DNA of 35,080 nucleotides, taken from a virus. The notes under the pieces are model-generated. The model was not told the origin of the DNA. It searched no databases and was given only the letters and a program-made list of their open reading frames with translations. The stretch is from the IMG/VR virus record IMGVR_UViG_3300027839_000034, positions 1-35,080 of that record; one strand, 5' to 3'. Every line of letters begins with the position of its first letter. The first letter of the stretch is position 1. Of the stretch, positions 12,952-21,757 are shown piece after piece. The translations under genes were made by a program, and so were the position numbers.

Positions 12952-14442
12952 ATGGTAGTTACTTTTAGAACAGGGATTCGTATAAATCCTGCCAAACAAT
13001 ATAATGCATTAAAAAATAGATTGATTGATCAAACGATAAAACAAACAGTTATGAAAACCAATCAAGATATAATGGAATTGTTTAAATCATTAGGTATAGA
13101 TTATGTACCATTTTTATTATCATATCATCAGTCTAGGTCAAAAGGTAAATATCTTGATTATGATCCATCTATGACACCTTACAAAACTGGTAACGTTGGT
13201 GCAAATCTTGAAACAACAAGTCAAGGTGCAAGTGGAGGTGACTCTAGTGGACAACAAGGATCAGGTGATATAGCAGAAGAAGGTGATATTTGGAAATATC
13301 AAAAAAATATCAGTTTGGATATAGACCAAGATTTTCTTGCTTTTTATTTTAAAGATAAAGTAGATTATAATTTATGGCTTTCTAGAAAATATCCTGAATT
13401 ACAAAGAGAGTCTTGGTGGGCTCTCAGAAATAATAATGATCCTCCTAAGGAATACCAAGATAAACAAACGGAATATTATGATGAGATGGGAGATAAAGCA
13501 ATAAAACCTTTTGAAGGATCAAATATTGCCACAGGTAAAAATAAATATGGAACTTGGTCAAAAACTATTACTGGTAAATCAAATGTAGTTGGTTATATTC
13601 AATCAAGACCTACTGGAGAATTTAATTCTGCAATAAGAGGAGGGGATAGGTATGGTGCAAAAAATTGGAAATCATTTACTACAAAAGATGTTCAGAAATT
13701 TACAGAGAACGAAGGTTTTTTATTCAGAGGTAACTTACAAAGATTTTTATCAACAGCAGATGATAGAGTTGTAAAAGTATTAATGGACGTATTGACACAG
13801 TTTCAAGAAGAACTTTTGAATCTTGATTTAAATGATTTCGAGGTAGATGAAACTACTACATTAAAAGACAGGAAAATAGAACCTAAAGAATATGAAGGTA
13901 AAACCAACAGTGCTGAAGAATTAAGAAAAGGTATAGGTGAAAGACAGAAAAAGTTTTTACAGGAAACTGCAGATTTTAAAGGAATATGGAAACCAGAACC
14001 AAAGTTTCCAAATATTAGAAATATTAGAACTTGGTTTCTAAGAACGGGTATTTATAACTCTAATAGTTTTGATGAGTTTTTAACTAAAACACCAAAAGGA
14101 AAAGCTAACTGGATAGATAGATCTGTATTTTTAATAGCAAATGGTGTTTATGCCAAAGCATTAGGACAGAAGACTTCTCGTATGACAGCAGATTGGGATA
14201 GACCTACACCTTTCAAAAAAGGTATTCGTGCAGGTAAAGCAGCATATATATCCAAAGCAAGACGTTATAAAAGATTCGCCAAAGATAGAGCAGTCGCTAA
14301 TACTCAGAGACAGAAAGACTATGAAGTTTGGAAGGCAGAAAACTCTACTGCTGCCCGTGGGTGGAAGAATAGATATGATAATGGTAGGAGTAAAAAACCT
14401 AAAAAAGGCTCTCCGAGATATGACTGGCGTCTTGGTAAATGA
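12952..14442 (+). CDS. large neck protein candidate (HK97 gp10-like ends with a long insert)
   Basis: A 496-residue basic protein. The N-terminal 80 residues (helices, then MTPYKTGNVGANLETT) and the C-terminal part (IANGVYAKALGQ then WDRPTPFKKGIRA) resemble the two ends of HK97 gp10-like neck proteins, which are normally about 110-150 residues. The 350 residues between them are Trp-, Lys- and Asp-rich and look like an inserted domain. The last 60 residues are very basic. The gene follows the connector by one base and precedes the tail terminator, the expected place of a neck protein. The gp10 link is tentative; an unrelated head-closure protein remains possible. Confidence 0.5.
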   Translation: MVVTFRTGIRINPAKQYNALKNRLIDQTIKQTVMKTNQDIMELFKSLGIDYVPFLLSYHQSRSKGKYLDYDPSMTPYKTGNVGANLETTSQGASGGDSSGQQGSGDIAEEGDIWKYQKNISLDIDQDFLAFYFKDKVDYNLWLSRKYPELQRESWWALRNNNDPPKEYQDKQTEYYDEMGDKAIKPFEGSNIATGKNKYGTWSKTITGKSNVVGYIQSRPTGEFNSAIRGGDRYGAKNWKSFTTKDVQKFTENEGFLFRGNLQRFLSTADDRVVKVLMDVLTQFQEELLNLDLNDFEVDETTTLKDRKIEPKEYEGKTNSAEELRKGIGERQKKFLQETADFKGIWKPEPKFPNIRNIRTWFLRTGIYNSNSFDEFLTKTPKGKANWIDRSVFLIANGVYAKALGQKTSRMTADWDRPTPFKKGIRAGKAAYISKARRYKRFAKDRAVANTQRQKDYEVWKAENSTAARGWKNRYDNGRSKKPKKGSPRYDWRLGK

Positions 14443-14476
14443 TAAACTTAATAACTCTGTAGACTTTATATAAAGT

Positions 14477-14893
14477 ATGGGTAATTCCAACATGTATCAA
14501 AGTGCAGAAACTGCCAAGAATCTAATTAAAGATAACTGGACTTTATCATCTCAACCAGATATAACTTTCGTATGGGAAGAAAGAACCACTGGTTTTATGG
14601 ACGATAGACGTGATTTTATATTAGTGACTCCTACTAATGAACAACCTGAGTATTTTGGATTACATGGTGACGATTTTCTACATACTATTTATGTTAAAAT
14701 ACAGGTACATTCATTTCAAAATCTACAACATCATGAAAATTTGGTTGATGAAGTGTTTAGAATAGTAAAAGCAAATATACGGGGAACTGATTATGTTGAC
14801 TTGATGTTAATGTCATCTAACCACGAAAATGATTTATATAGGAATATTTATAGGCATACTGTCGTTATGAAGTACAGAAAACTTAATCCATAA
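14477..14893 (+). CDS. tail terminator / tail completion protein
   Basis: A 138-residue protein between the neck gene and the tail tube gene. It starts with a helix (SAETAKNLIKDNWTLSSQPDI) and then has strands such as DFILVTPTNE and HTIYVKIQVHS, a helix 'HHENLVDEVFRIVKANIRG' and a last strand 'YRHTVVMKYRKL'. This alpha-beta order with an RHT strand near the end is that of gpU/gp17-like terminators, which cap the tail tube and bind the head. The start is uncertain: TTAATA near 14450 fits 14477, while TTTATATAAA (14465-14474) is a stronger box nearer to an in-frame ATG at 14492. Confidence 0.65.
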   Translation: MGNSNMYQSAETAKNLIKDNWTLSSQPDITFVWEERTTGFMDDRRDFILVTPTNEQPEYFGLHGDDFLHTIYVKIQVHSFQNLQHHENLVDEVFRIVKANIRGTDYVDLMLMSSNHENDLYRNIYRHTVVMKYRKLNP

Positions 14894-14895
14894 TA

Positions 14896-14902
14896 TTTAT
14901 AA
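14896..14902 (+). promoter_or_regulatory. TATA-like box of the tail tube gene
   Basis: TTTATAA is centred 25 bases before the ATG at 14924. Confidence 0.6.
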
Positions 14903-14923
14903 GGTAATAGTTTAAATAATATC

Positions 14924-15895
14924 ATGGTACGAACTGGTGCTCATGTATATGTAAAATACGGCTGGGAAGGAACAACTTATGGTGTTCTAGGATCAGGTCT
15001 AACAGCAGATAAAAAGTTCGGTCTTCAAGACAAAATGTCTAGTCTTACACTCACAAATAATAAAGTTAATTTAGCTAAACTTAATCAAAATACAGTAGAT
15101 AAATTTGCATACGGTCAACAACAAGGAACTGCTTCAATGTCATTTACTCTTTCAAGCCCGTGGATAATTGGTTCAATTTTAGGAACTCCAACTAAAGCAG
15201 GTACAACACCATTTACATATACATATCCTCAAACTTCAGGACTACCTAAGACAGCAAGAACTATTCAAGTAGAAGTTGGTTATGATGGACTGGCAGCAGA
15301 TATAGTCAGAACATTAAAAGGTGGAATTGTAGGATCACTTTCCATAAGTGCTTCAGTAGGTGGATTAGTAGACTGTAGTGCAGATATTACTTACGGTGTA
15401 GAAACAGCACCATCAACAACCTTGACAGCAGCACCATCAAAACCAGCAGAAGAATTTCCATATACATTCGCTCATGCAGAGTTATATTTTGCAGGAGCAT
15501 TAGTTGCACAATGTCAAGATGCAAGTTTAAGTCTTGCACAAAATGCAGAACTGCTTTATGGTTTAGGTAGTCATTCAGGTGCAGCAGCATACAAACGAGT
15601 CTTGGATATAACTGGTTCATTTAAAGCATCATGGTTAAATCAAACTTTACTAGATGATTTACTTGCACAGATAGCAGCAACTCCTCAAGAAACAGTTGGT
15701 GGAGGAGCAACAGAATTTAGATTAACATTTGAAAAATCTTCTGCTGAAAAAATAGTAATAACATTGACAGGATTGGCAATAAATGATCATGGTGTCTCAG
15801 GTCTTGAACCAGTAGAACCAGTATTTGAAGATATTAGTTGGACAGCAAAGACCATATCTGTAGTAGCAACCTCTGCAGCAACAGCAGAACAATAA
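14924..15895 (+). CDS. major tail tube protein
   Basis: A 323-residue beta-rich protein poor in Cys and rich in Gly, Ala, Ser and Thr. It starts MVRTGAHVYVKYGWEGTTYG and has patterns such as TASMSFTLSSPWIIGSILG, TIQVEVGYDG and SLSISASVGGLVDCSADITYG. The near-repeat of 'G.....W.....L' features in the second half (KRVLDITGSFKASWLNQTLL) suggests two related tube-like subdomains. It lies directly before the chaperone and tape measure genes, exactly where tube proteins are found, and has its own promoter, as fits a high-copy protein. Proteins of this length are known for archaeal siphoviruses. Confidence 0.75.
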   Translation: MVRTGAHVYVKYGWEGTTYGVLGSGLTADKKFGLQDKMSSLTLTNNKVNLAKLNQNTVDKFAYGQQQGTASMSFTLSSPWIIGSILGTPTKAGTTPFTYTYPQTSGLPKTARTIQVEVGYDGLAADIVRTLKGGIVGSLSISASVGGLVDCSADITYGVETAPSTTLTAAPSKPAEEFPYTFAHAELYFAGALVAQCQDASLSLAQNAELLYGLGSHSGAAAYKRVLDITGSFKASWLNQTLLDDLLAQIAATPQETVGGGATEFRLTFEKSSAEKIVITLTGLAINDHGVSGLEPVEPVFEDISWTAKTISVVATSAATAEQ

Positions 15896-15898
15896 CAC

Positions 15899-15908
15899 TT
15901 TAATATAA
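15899..15908 (+). promoter_or_regulatory. TATA-like box of the tail chaperone gene
   Basis: TTTAATATAA is centred 23.5 bases before the ATG at 15927. Confidence 0.5.
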
Positions 15909-15926
15909 CAAATATACACAATATAT

Positions 15927-16337
15927 ATGATTAAATCGTTTGAGATCCCGTGGGACAATAATACAAAAGAAACTGTAGAATATGAAGATGATATTACATT
16001 TGGAGAATTAGAAGCAATTCTAAATCAATGTTTAGATATGACTCAGGTCAATGAACCTAAGGTTAATTTACCACTTTATAGACAGTTAATATTAACAGCA
16101 GTAATTACAAAAGCACCTTTTAAAGTAAAAGAAGTTGCTTCAATTAGAAACCTTAAATCAAGTGTAGCAAAAACCATAATGAAGGAGGTCATGAAGGACT
16201 ACCCTTTAGCGAAATATTTGGAAGAGTGGGTGGAGACTTTCGTGGGGCAGGATATAGTAGAGGCACAGGAAATATCTACTACTTCTTCGCAAGGGAATAC
16301 GGTTGGACGAAAGACCAAGTCGACTCGCAGCCGATAA
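15927..16337 (+). CDS. tail assembly chaperone, zero-frame product (gpG-like)
   Basis: A 136-residue protein between tube and tape measure, the position of lambda gpG. It starts with a strand-like part (MIKSFEIPWDNNTKETVEYE), then helices (ITFGELEAILNQCLDM; LPLYRQLILTAVITKAPFKV), and near residue 95 an amphipathic helix PLAKYLEEWVETFV. The last 30 residues are low-complexity and basic (KTKSTRSR), while the -1 frame over the same bases encodes a far more protein-like sequence. Such chaperones bind the tape measure during tail assembly, and their genes usually carry a programmed frameshift. Confidence 0.7.
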   Translation: MIKSFEIPWDNNTKETVEYEDDITFGELEAILNQCLDMTQVNEPKVNLPLYRQLILTAVITKAPFKVKEVASIRNLKSSVAKTIMKEVMKDYPLAKYLEEWVETFVGQDIVEAQEISTTSSQGNTVGRKTKSTRSR

Positions 16338-16405
16338 GCTATCTTAATACCATTATATCTGAATATAAAGACGAACAGCGTAAAGAACGTGTTAAATTTA
16401 AATAG
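16157..16405 (+). CDS. -1 frame extension of the tail chaperone (gpGT-like, programmed frameshift candidate)
   Basis: The -1 frame is open from 16157 to the TAG at 16403-16405 and has no ATG. It encodes GTGNIYYFFAREYGWTKDQV and then SQPISYLNTIISEYKDEQRK, which looks like the T-domain of tail chaperones (aromatic run, 'reyGWt.dqv', helix). A slip at the GGGG run (16244-16247, codons GTG GGG) would give 107 zero-frame plus 52 new residues (159 in all). The AAAAA run at 16169-16173 is an alternative site. The doubly read part (16179-16337) is about 47% G+C by hand count against about a third in neighbours, as expected for two-frame coding. An AAGGAGGT sequence lies at 16182-16189. Confidence 0.7.
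   Translation: MKCSKNHNEGGHEGLPFSEIFGRVGGDFRGAGYSRGTGNIYYFFAREYGWTKDQVDSQPISYLNTIISEYKDEQRKERVKFK
16397..16404 (+). promoter_or_regulatory. TATA-like box of the tape measure unit
   Basis: TTTAAATA is centred about 28 bases before the ATG at 16429, lying over the last codons of the -1 frame of the chaperone. Confidence 0.5.
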
Positions 16406-16428
16406 ATCTAGATAGTATAATATATATC

Positions 16429-18243
16429 ATGTCAGCAAATTCAGAAGGATTAATAGACATACCTAACCTTAAAGAGGCATTAAAAATTCAAAAAGAATTT
16501 TTGGAAGCATCAGTTAAAATTAGATCATCAGAACAAAGAGGTAATTTGGCAATGGATCATGCTTTGAAAGGTCAAAGAAAGGCTATGAATCTTATGACTA
16601 GACAATTCTCAGGTGGTGGAGTGCTTGGACAAGCAATGAATATGTTACAACAAGTAGGTGGAATGGGGTTACAAAACATGCAAGATAAATCTAATCTTCG
16701 TGATAAAGTAAAAAGTGGAAAAGCAACTGATGCAGAAAAATCACAATTTAGTATGTTATCACAATCAAAATCTACAGGTATATTTGAAAAATTAGATAAG
16801 ATATTTGATAAATCATTTGGTGGTAATTCTAGATGGAATAAGATGTTCGCAGGTAGAGGTAAAATGGCAGCAGGTGGAATGGCATTGGGTGCTGCAGGTG
16901 CAGGTGTGGGGTTAGCTTCTAAAATTATTGACTCATCTCCTTTAATGCAACAGATGATGAAATTACTTAACTTTGGTATTATGCTTATACTTAGACCTAT
17001 AGGTGACTTTTTCGGTATGCTCATGCGACCAATTTTAATAATGTTGTTACGAAAGTTTATCATACCATTCTATCAAACTGTATATCCTGTATTTCTTTCA
17101 TGGGCAAGAGATATTAATGAAATTACTGAAGCTATAACTGGAGGAAACGATAGTATTAATAAAACTATTATAGACACAGGTAAAGTAGCAGTAGCCACTA
17201 CTGGTACAGGATTAACTGCTATAACATCACTTCTCAAACCTAAAGAAATAGCTAAAATACCTGCATTAGCAGAGAATGTACTTAACCCAAGGAATTTACC
17301 AGCAGTTGCAGGTAAAACTCCACCTGAATTGGAAAAATTAAAAAACATTGCAAAAACTCTTGACCCCGTTATTAAAAAGAGTGATAAAATGGTTAACATT
17401 GCATTAAAAACAACTAAAGCAATTAATATGGTTGCAACAGCTCCAATCAAAATTGCAGAAAAAGCAATTACTAAAATGGCAATACCAGTAGCTAAAGCAG
17501 CAATAGATGTAAATAAAGGAATAATGAATCTTGCAACAGGAGGATTGAGTGGTAAAGTAGATAAAAGAGTAGGGAAAGTAAGTAATAAATTAGGTGGAGC
17601 AGCAAAAACTACATTAGGTAAAGCAACTAAACCTGTTACGGAAATTTTAGCAAGAGTAGGGGTTAAAACAGGAGCTAAAATTGCAGGAAAAACGGCTGCT
17701 AAATTTATACCTATTGTTGGACAGGCATTATTGGCAGTAGATGCAGCAGGATCTCTTATGAAACAATTTGCACCTGAACAATATGAAGGTGTGAGAAAAG
17801 GTGCACAAGGACTTGGTAGTATGTTAGGTGATAAAGATCATGTTTATACAGAAGGTATTTTAGACTTTTTAGGATTTGGTGAAAAATCAACTGCTGAACA
17901 AATTGTAGGAGGTGCAGGTTGGTTATCAGATAAGGTATCAGGTACAAACAGAGCTGAAGGAGAAGGAGCATTTGGTCAAGGTGGAGGTTGGTTTGGAATG
18001 GCTAATGGAGGAATGATTAGAGAACCAATTAAAGGTGTAGGTAAATCAGGTCAGAAATATAAGTTTGGTGAACGAGGTTCAGAAGCAGTAATTCCTATGG
18101 ATAGAATGAGAGGAGGTGGTTCAGGCGTAACAGTAAACGTAACAGTTAATGGTAGCATATACTCAGATAGAGATATGCTTCAATTCCAAAGAACAATAAT
18201 GAAAGCAATAGAGACAAGTAGTACGAGGAAGGCTAAACTATGA
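16429..18243 (+). CDS. tail tape measure protein
   Basis: A 604-residue protein. It has helical charged ends, a Gly/Met-rich hydrophobic stretch (about 60-80), and a strongly hydrophobic region (about 145-225: GMALGAAGAGVGLASKII, then LLNFGIMLILRPIGDFFGML). Lys/Ala-rich helices follow (280-400) and another Gly/Ala segment. The C-terminus has the typical tape measure ending: NGGMIREPIKGVGKSGQKY, FGERGSEAVIPM, then a Gly linker and VTVNVTVNG. The protein sets tail length; at about 0.15 nm per residue it predicts a tail near 90 nm. Its stop overlaps the next start (ATGA). Confidence 0.85.
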   Translation: MSANSEGLIDIPNLKEALKIQKEFLEASVKIRSSEQRGNLAMDHALKGQRKAMNLMTRQFSGGGVLGQAMNMLQQVGGMGLQNMQDKSNLRDKVKSGKATDAEKSQFSMLSQSKSTGIFEKLDKIFDKSFGGNSRWNKMFAGRGKMAAGGMALGAAGAGVGLASKIIDSSPLMQQMMKLLNFGIMLILRPIGDFFGMLMRPILIMLLRKFIIPFYQTVYPVFLSWARDINEITEAITGGNDSINKTIIDTGKVAVATTGTGLTAITSLLKPKEIAKIPALAENVLNPRNLPAVAGKTPPELEKLKNIAKTLDPVIKKSDKMVNIALKTTKAINMVATAPIKIAEKAITKMAIPVAKAAIDVNKGIMNLATGGLSGKVDKRVGKVSNKLGGAAKTTLGKATKPVTEILARVGVKTGAKIAGKTAAKFIPIVGQALLAVDAAGSLMKQFAPEQYEGVRKGAQGLGSMLGDKDHVYTEGILDFLGFGEKSTAEQIVGGAGWLSDKVSGTNRAEGEGAFGQGGGWFGMANGGMIREPIKGVGKSGQKYKFGERGSEAVIPMDRMRGGGSGVTVNVTVNGSIYSDRDMLQFQRTIMKAIETSSTRKAKL

Positions 18244-19193
18244 CTGGTATAGAAATACAGTTGTACAAAGTACACCCTGAATTATATACAAAAACAACTG
18301 ATGAAGCTGAAGATAAACATAGAATAGATAAATTTGTAGCCAAGACATTTGAGTCTATAGGAATAGATTTAAACACACCTATATCACCTATGCCTTTACC
18401 TGAAGATAGATCAACAGAAAACATATTGGTAAAAATGGAAGGTAACTCACAACAGGTAAGATTTAGTTGTAGGTTTGATGGTGATTTAGTTGAATTAAGT
18501 TATGTAGAAGATATAATTGAAGTATTAACACAGGCAGGACAATTAAATGTAGATAATAGATCTGCACTAGATATAACAGCAACACCATCGTTAGGATCAA
18601 CTTATACTTATATTCCAGAAACTACTACTACAGATAACATATCATTAGTACAATTATTTTTAAATAATTTTGAATCTAGATCCATAACTGATTCTTTTGT
18701 ATTGAGAATAGTTGATAAAGCAGCACTTCCAGCAAATGATAAGATTTTATTTACAGGTGAAGGATCAATTCAATCAATCAGCACATCTACAGATTCAGCC
18801 TCTCCTGTAGTTTGGAATGTTAATGTAGACTTTTTAATAGGAAAAGTAATATCAATTTATGATGCTGATGTTCCTGAAGAGGTAACAGGATTAGAAGTAA
18901 GTAGAGGAGATGCATCAGGAAAAATAATGTTTAGATGGAGTCCTCCTGCAAGAGAAGGTGGATCTGCAGTTATTAAATATACATTCGTTTGGCAAAAAAC
19001 ATTAGAAGGTGTATGGAATGGTGAAAATTCTATTTTAGCCTCAGCTTGTCCTGCCACTGTACCTTCAAATGAGACTAAATTTCTATATCAACTATCAGCT
19101 TTACCAACAGGTCAAGATTATAAAGTATATATGATTGCTGAAAACACTTCAGGTGCAGGTGCAATATCACAAGTTGTTAGGGTTACTTTATGA
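18240..19193 (+). CDS. distal tail / baseplate protein with C-terminal FN3 domain
   Basis: A 317-residue protein that starts inside the tape measure stop (ATGA). Residues 1-205 are an alpha-beta region (MTGIEIQLYKVHPELYTKTT at the start), likely the tail-binding part. Residues 211-317 form a fibronectin type III domain: VTGLEVSRGD, the W of FRWSPP, GGSAVIKYTF, the LPTGQDYKVYMIAENTSG loop-strand and a last TL strand. FN3 domains on tail tips help bind sugars or surface proteins. The position right after the tape measure fits a Dit-like adaptor, but the N-terminal domain shows no motif I can name. Confidence 0.65.
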   Translation: MTGIEIQLYKVHPELYTKTTDEAEDKHRIDKFVAKTFESIGIDLNTPISPMPLPEDRSTENILVKMEGNSQQVRFSCRFDGDLVELSYVEDIIEVLTQAGQLNVDNRSALDITATPSLGSTYTYIPETTTTDNISLVQLFLNNFESRSITDSFVLRIVDKAALPANDKILFTGEGSIQSISTSTDSASPVVWNVNVDFLIGKVISIYDADVPEEVTGLEVSRGDASGKIMFRWSPPAREGGSAVIKYTFVWQKTLEGVWNGENSILASACPATVPSNETKFLYQLSALPTGQDYKVYMIAENTSGAGAISQVVRVTL

Positions 19194-21112
19194 GATCCTT
19201 TGCTAAACTTTTAAAAGAAAATACTCAGGGTGTTGGTGCAGCAGCACGTCAAGTAACATCTGTTGTTCCTATGGATCATGCAGAAGTATCAAGAGATGGT
19301 TTAAGAGCCGTTGACTCTGGTGTATTCAAAGTTCCTTCAAGAATAGAATCAAACATAGGAGATGAATATAAATACATACAGGACGTAGCAGATGCAACAC
19401 ATTTGAGAGGTGCTTATTTGTTTCAAGGTTCATGTCTTGACGAAAGTGGATATAACAATGATCCTAGAGATCAAACAAGTACTTCTACAGGTGAGAGTGG
19501 ATTTACAGATTATGATGGATTGGATTACACTTTAAATACAACTGCAAATAATAAATTCAAAGGAATTTATGGTGCAACTGTAGCAAGTAATGCTAAAGGT
19601 GCTATTATTGAAAACAAGTTTCTTAAAGACGGCACTACAAATGTTTTTGATTTCTCAGGAGATTTTGATATATTTTGTTGGGTTACTGCACCTGCTTCAG
19701 GTGGTGCAGGTACTATATTTTCAAAAAGAAATAGTGCTACTGAGGGTATAGAAATATCATTAAGTAGAGATACTTCCACAAGCCCTGATTCGTTTAAAGC
19801 TATAGGATATTTCCATACTACTAATGCAGGTAACAGTGAATCATCTATCAATTCAGGTTCATCTAGAATTACTTATGGTGAATCAGCTCTTGTAAGATTT
19901 CAAAGAAAAGGTAAAACATTTAATTTATGGTTAGTCAATGGATCAGAATCTACTCCATTTGGAGGAGCACCTAATGGAACTTATACTGCACCTGCAGCAT
20001 ATCCAAAAACTACAGGATCTTTCTCAGTTCCGACTGACGCAGTTATAGGATCAAAAGCCCAATTATTTAGTGGCAACGAAGTCACTGCTACAACTAATGA
20101 CGTTGGAGGTTACATATACTCCATAAGAATATATTCTAATGTACTTGATAAACACAGTGCTAATCAAATATTTGCATCAAGACCTATACCTTTGATCATG
20201 AAACTTGCAGGATCATTATACAAGATGGAGTCTAGTATAGATCAAAAGAAACTATATGTAAAAGGATTTGGTAAAGTCATAATAGACTCAGTAATAAGTA
20301 ATATAATATTAGATGGTACTGTTGCTGATGGTGAATGGTATAACCCATCTACCCATACAAGATCTGGTGTAAATTTCACAAATTGTTCCTCTGTAGAAAT
20401 TATAAGAGCAATATTTGCTCACCTTAATCGAACACTTACAGATTCACCTACTTTTACATTGAGTGTAAGAGATCTAACTTCAACATCAAATTCAATAAAC
20501 TCTTACGCATCAACAGGTAATTTCTTAGAAATTATTGATCAGTTAATGACCATAGTAGATAAGTCATTTTATGTATCACCAAGAGGTAAATGTATTATAG
20601 AAGAACCTAACATTGATTTAACTTCTACATTGAAATTTGGTAAAATGTATGATATAAGTGCTGATGGATTTGATGACACTACAACTGTCAATGATTTGTA
20701 TGTGTCAACTAGAATAACAGGAACCTTTAATATAATACATAGAGTAGATACAGATTCTATTGATCTTATAGGACTATATTCAAAAAGAATATTTGTCCCA
20801 CAAATTACTGATGGGGCTGCAGCAGGTACATTTGGAACTAATTTTATTGCATTACATGCAGATATAAATTCTAGATATACCATAAAAGCACCATTTTTAA
20901 TAGATTTTATTAGAGAGAATTTCAGGGTAAAGGTAACAAATACCACTAAAAATCTTGATGTGAATACTACAATAAAATCAATAACTTGGACTTACCCAGA
21001 AGGTAAAACAACCATAGAGACAGGTGACTTCCTATTGGACGCATTTGATATTGAAAAGACTTCAGCAGAGGCAATCAGTAACTTAGTCACAGATACCAAT
21101 TTGAACCCATAA
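19190..21112 (+). CDS. tail hub-like protein with LamG (concanavalin-like) domain
   Basis: A 640-residue protein starting by ATGA overlap. Residues 70-330 form a LamG-like beta sandwich: LRGAYLFQGSCLDESGYNN, the strand FDFSGDFDIFCWV, GTIFSKRN and, at its end, YIYSIRIYSNVL. Such domains bind glycans. Residues 335-640 resemble a hub or Tal-like domain: KLYVKGFGKVIIDSVISN, SVEIIRAIFAHLN, SFYVSPRGKCIIEEP and a last part IKSITWTYPEGKTTIETGDF, which is the usual end of gpD/gp44-like hubs. It would sit at the tail tip and link recognition to membrane contact. No lytic domain is visible. It ends the tape measure unit. Confidence 0.65.
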   Translation: MRSFAKLLKENTQGVGAAARQVTSVVPMDHAEVSRDGLRAVDSGVFKVPSRIESNIGDEYKYIQDVADATHLRGAYLFQGSCLDESGYNNDPRDQTSTSTGESGFTDYDGLDYTLNTTANNKFKGIYGATVASNAKGAIIENKFLKDGTTNVFDFSGDFDIFCWVTAPASGGAGTIFSKRNSATEGIEISLSRDTSTSPDSFKAIGYFHTTNAGNSESSINSGSSRITYGESALVRFQRKGKTFNLWLVNGSESTPFGGAPNGTYTAPAAYPKTTGSFSVPTDAVIGSKAQLFSGNEVTATTNDVGGYIYSIRIYSNVLDKHSANQIFASRPIPLIMKLAGSLYKMESSIDQKKLYVKGFGKVIIDSVISNIILDGTVADGEWYNPSTHTRSGVNFTNCSSVEIIRAIFAHLNRTLTDSPTFTLSVRDLTSTSNSINSYASTGNFLEIIDQLMTIVDKSFYVSPRGKCIIEEPNIDLTSTLKFGKMYDISADGFDDTTTVNDLYVSTRITGTFNIIHRVDTDSIDLIGLYSKRIFVPQITDGAAAGTFGTNFIALHADINSRYTIKAPFLIDFIRENFRVKVTNTTKNLDVNTTIKSITWTYPEGKTTIETGDFLLDAFDIEKTSAEAISNLVTDTNLNP

Positions 21113-21143
21113 TAAAGATTACTGCCTTATTCATAGACAATAA

Positions 21144-21153
21144 TATTTAAATA
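21144..21153 (+). promoter_or_regulatory. TATA-like box of the fibre operon
   Basis: TATTTAAATA is centred 26.5 bases before the ATG at 21175. All later genes in the window follow with overlaps or gaps under 20 bases, so it may drive the whole host-recognition block. Confidence 0.6.
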
Positions 21154-21174
21154 CTTCAATATTAAACATATTAC

Positions 21175-21753
21175 ATGTTAATTCACGGTAACGGTAAAGA
21201 ACTTCCAACAGAAATAGATCCAAAAAATAATATTTGTTTAGTAGTCTCTCATCTAGACGGTTCAAAAGACTGGTGGTATGGAGCAAACTTAGTCACTAAT
21301 GACGGTGATATTTATTATGCTAAAAAAGCAGCAGGAGAAACACCAGCTTCTAATGAGGACTTTGGTGCTTCAGCATGTGTTTTACAAAACCCTTCAAGTG
21401 CAAACACAATAGCCAAGACTGATGCCTATGTTCAAGTAACTAATCCAATAGTTACATCAGGTGCAGTTAGAGGACTAACAGCAACTTATCCATTAACCAA
21501 TGATCAAGATTCCGATAACACAGGTGCTTCAGCAGATGCAATATCTTATAGATTTGATTGGGCAACCAACCAAATTGATACATCAGCAGGAAACCCAATT
21601 ACAGGTGGAGCAATTTATGATGTTGGACAAACATCACCAGTAGCAGCAACCAAAATCTTAACACACTGGAACTTTACATCACCTGCAACTTTCCATAAAA
21701 CAAGCACCGATACACTAAAACTCTTCGTAAATCATACATTTAACGGAGTATAA
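21175..21753 (+). CDS. small tail-tip or fibre protein, family unknown
   Basis: A 192-residue beta-rich protein (MLIHGNGKELPTEIDPKNNI at the start) rich in Thr, Ala, Asn and Asp. It has clear strands such as NNICLVVSHL and ILTHWNFTSPATFHKTS. It heads the fibre operon with its own promoter and is followed four bases later by the 54-residue gene. The composition and place suggest a tail-tip or collar protein. No domain is recognised. Confidence 0.6.
   Translation: MLIHGNGKELPTEIDPKNNICLVVSHLDGSKDWWYGANLVTNDGDIYYAKKAAGETPASNEDFGASACVLQNPSSANTIAKTDAYVQVTNPIVTSGAVRGLTATYPLTNDQDSDNTGASADAISYRFDWATNQIDTSAGNPITGGAIYDVGQTSPVAATKILTHWNFTSPATFHKTSTDTLKLFVNHTFNGV
21745..21748 (+). promoter_or_regulatory. 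GGAG ribosome site deciding a TTG start at 21758
   Basis: GGAG lies 9 bases before a TTG that follows the previous stop by four bases. It supports this start over the ATG at 21776. Confidence 0.4.
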
Positions 21754-21757
21754 CCCT

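Noticed and set aside
14228-14473. Plus-strand 81-residue frame across the end of the neck gene
   Set aside because: It is contained almost wholly in the better frame of the neck gene and has no promoter or ribosome site of its own.
16572-17063. Long minus-strand frame opposite the tape measure gene
   Set aside because: It is a mirror of the tape measure frame with odd composition (Pro/Ile-rich), no promoter and no ribosome site.
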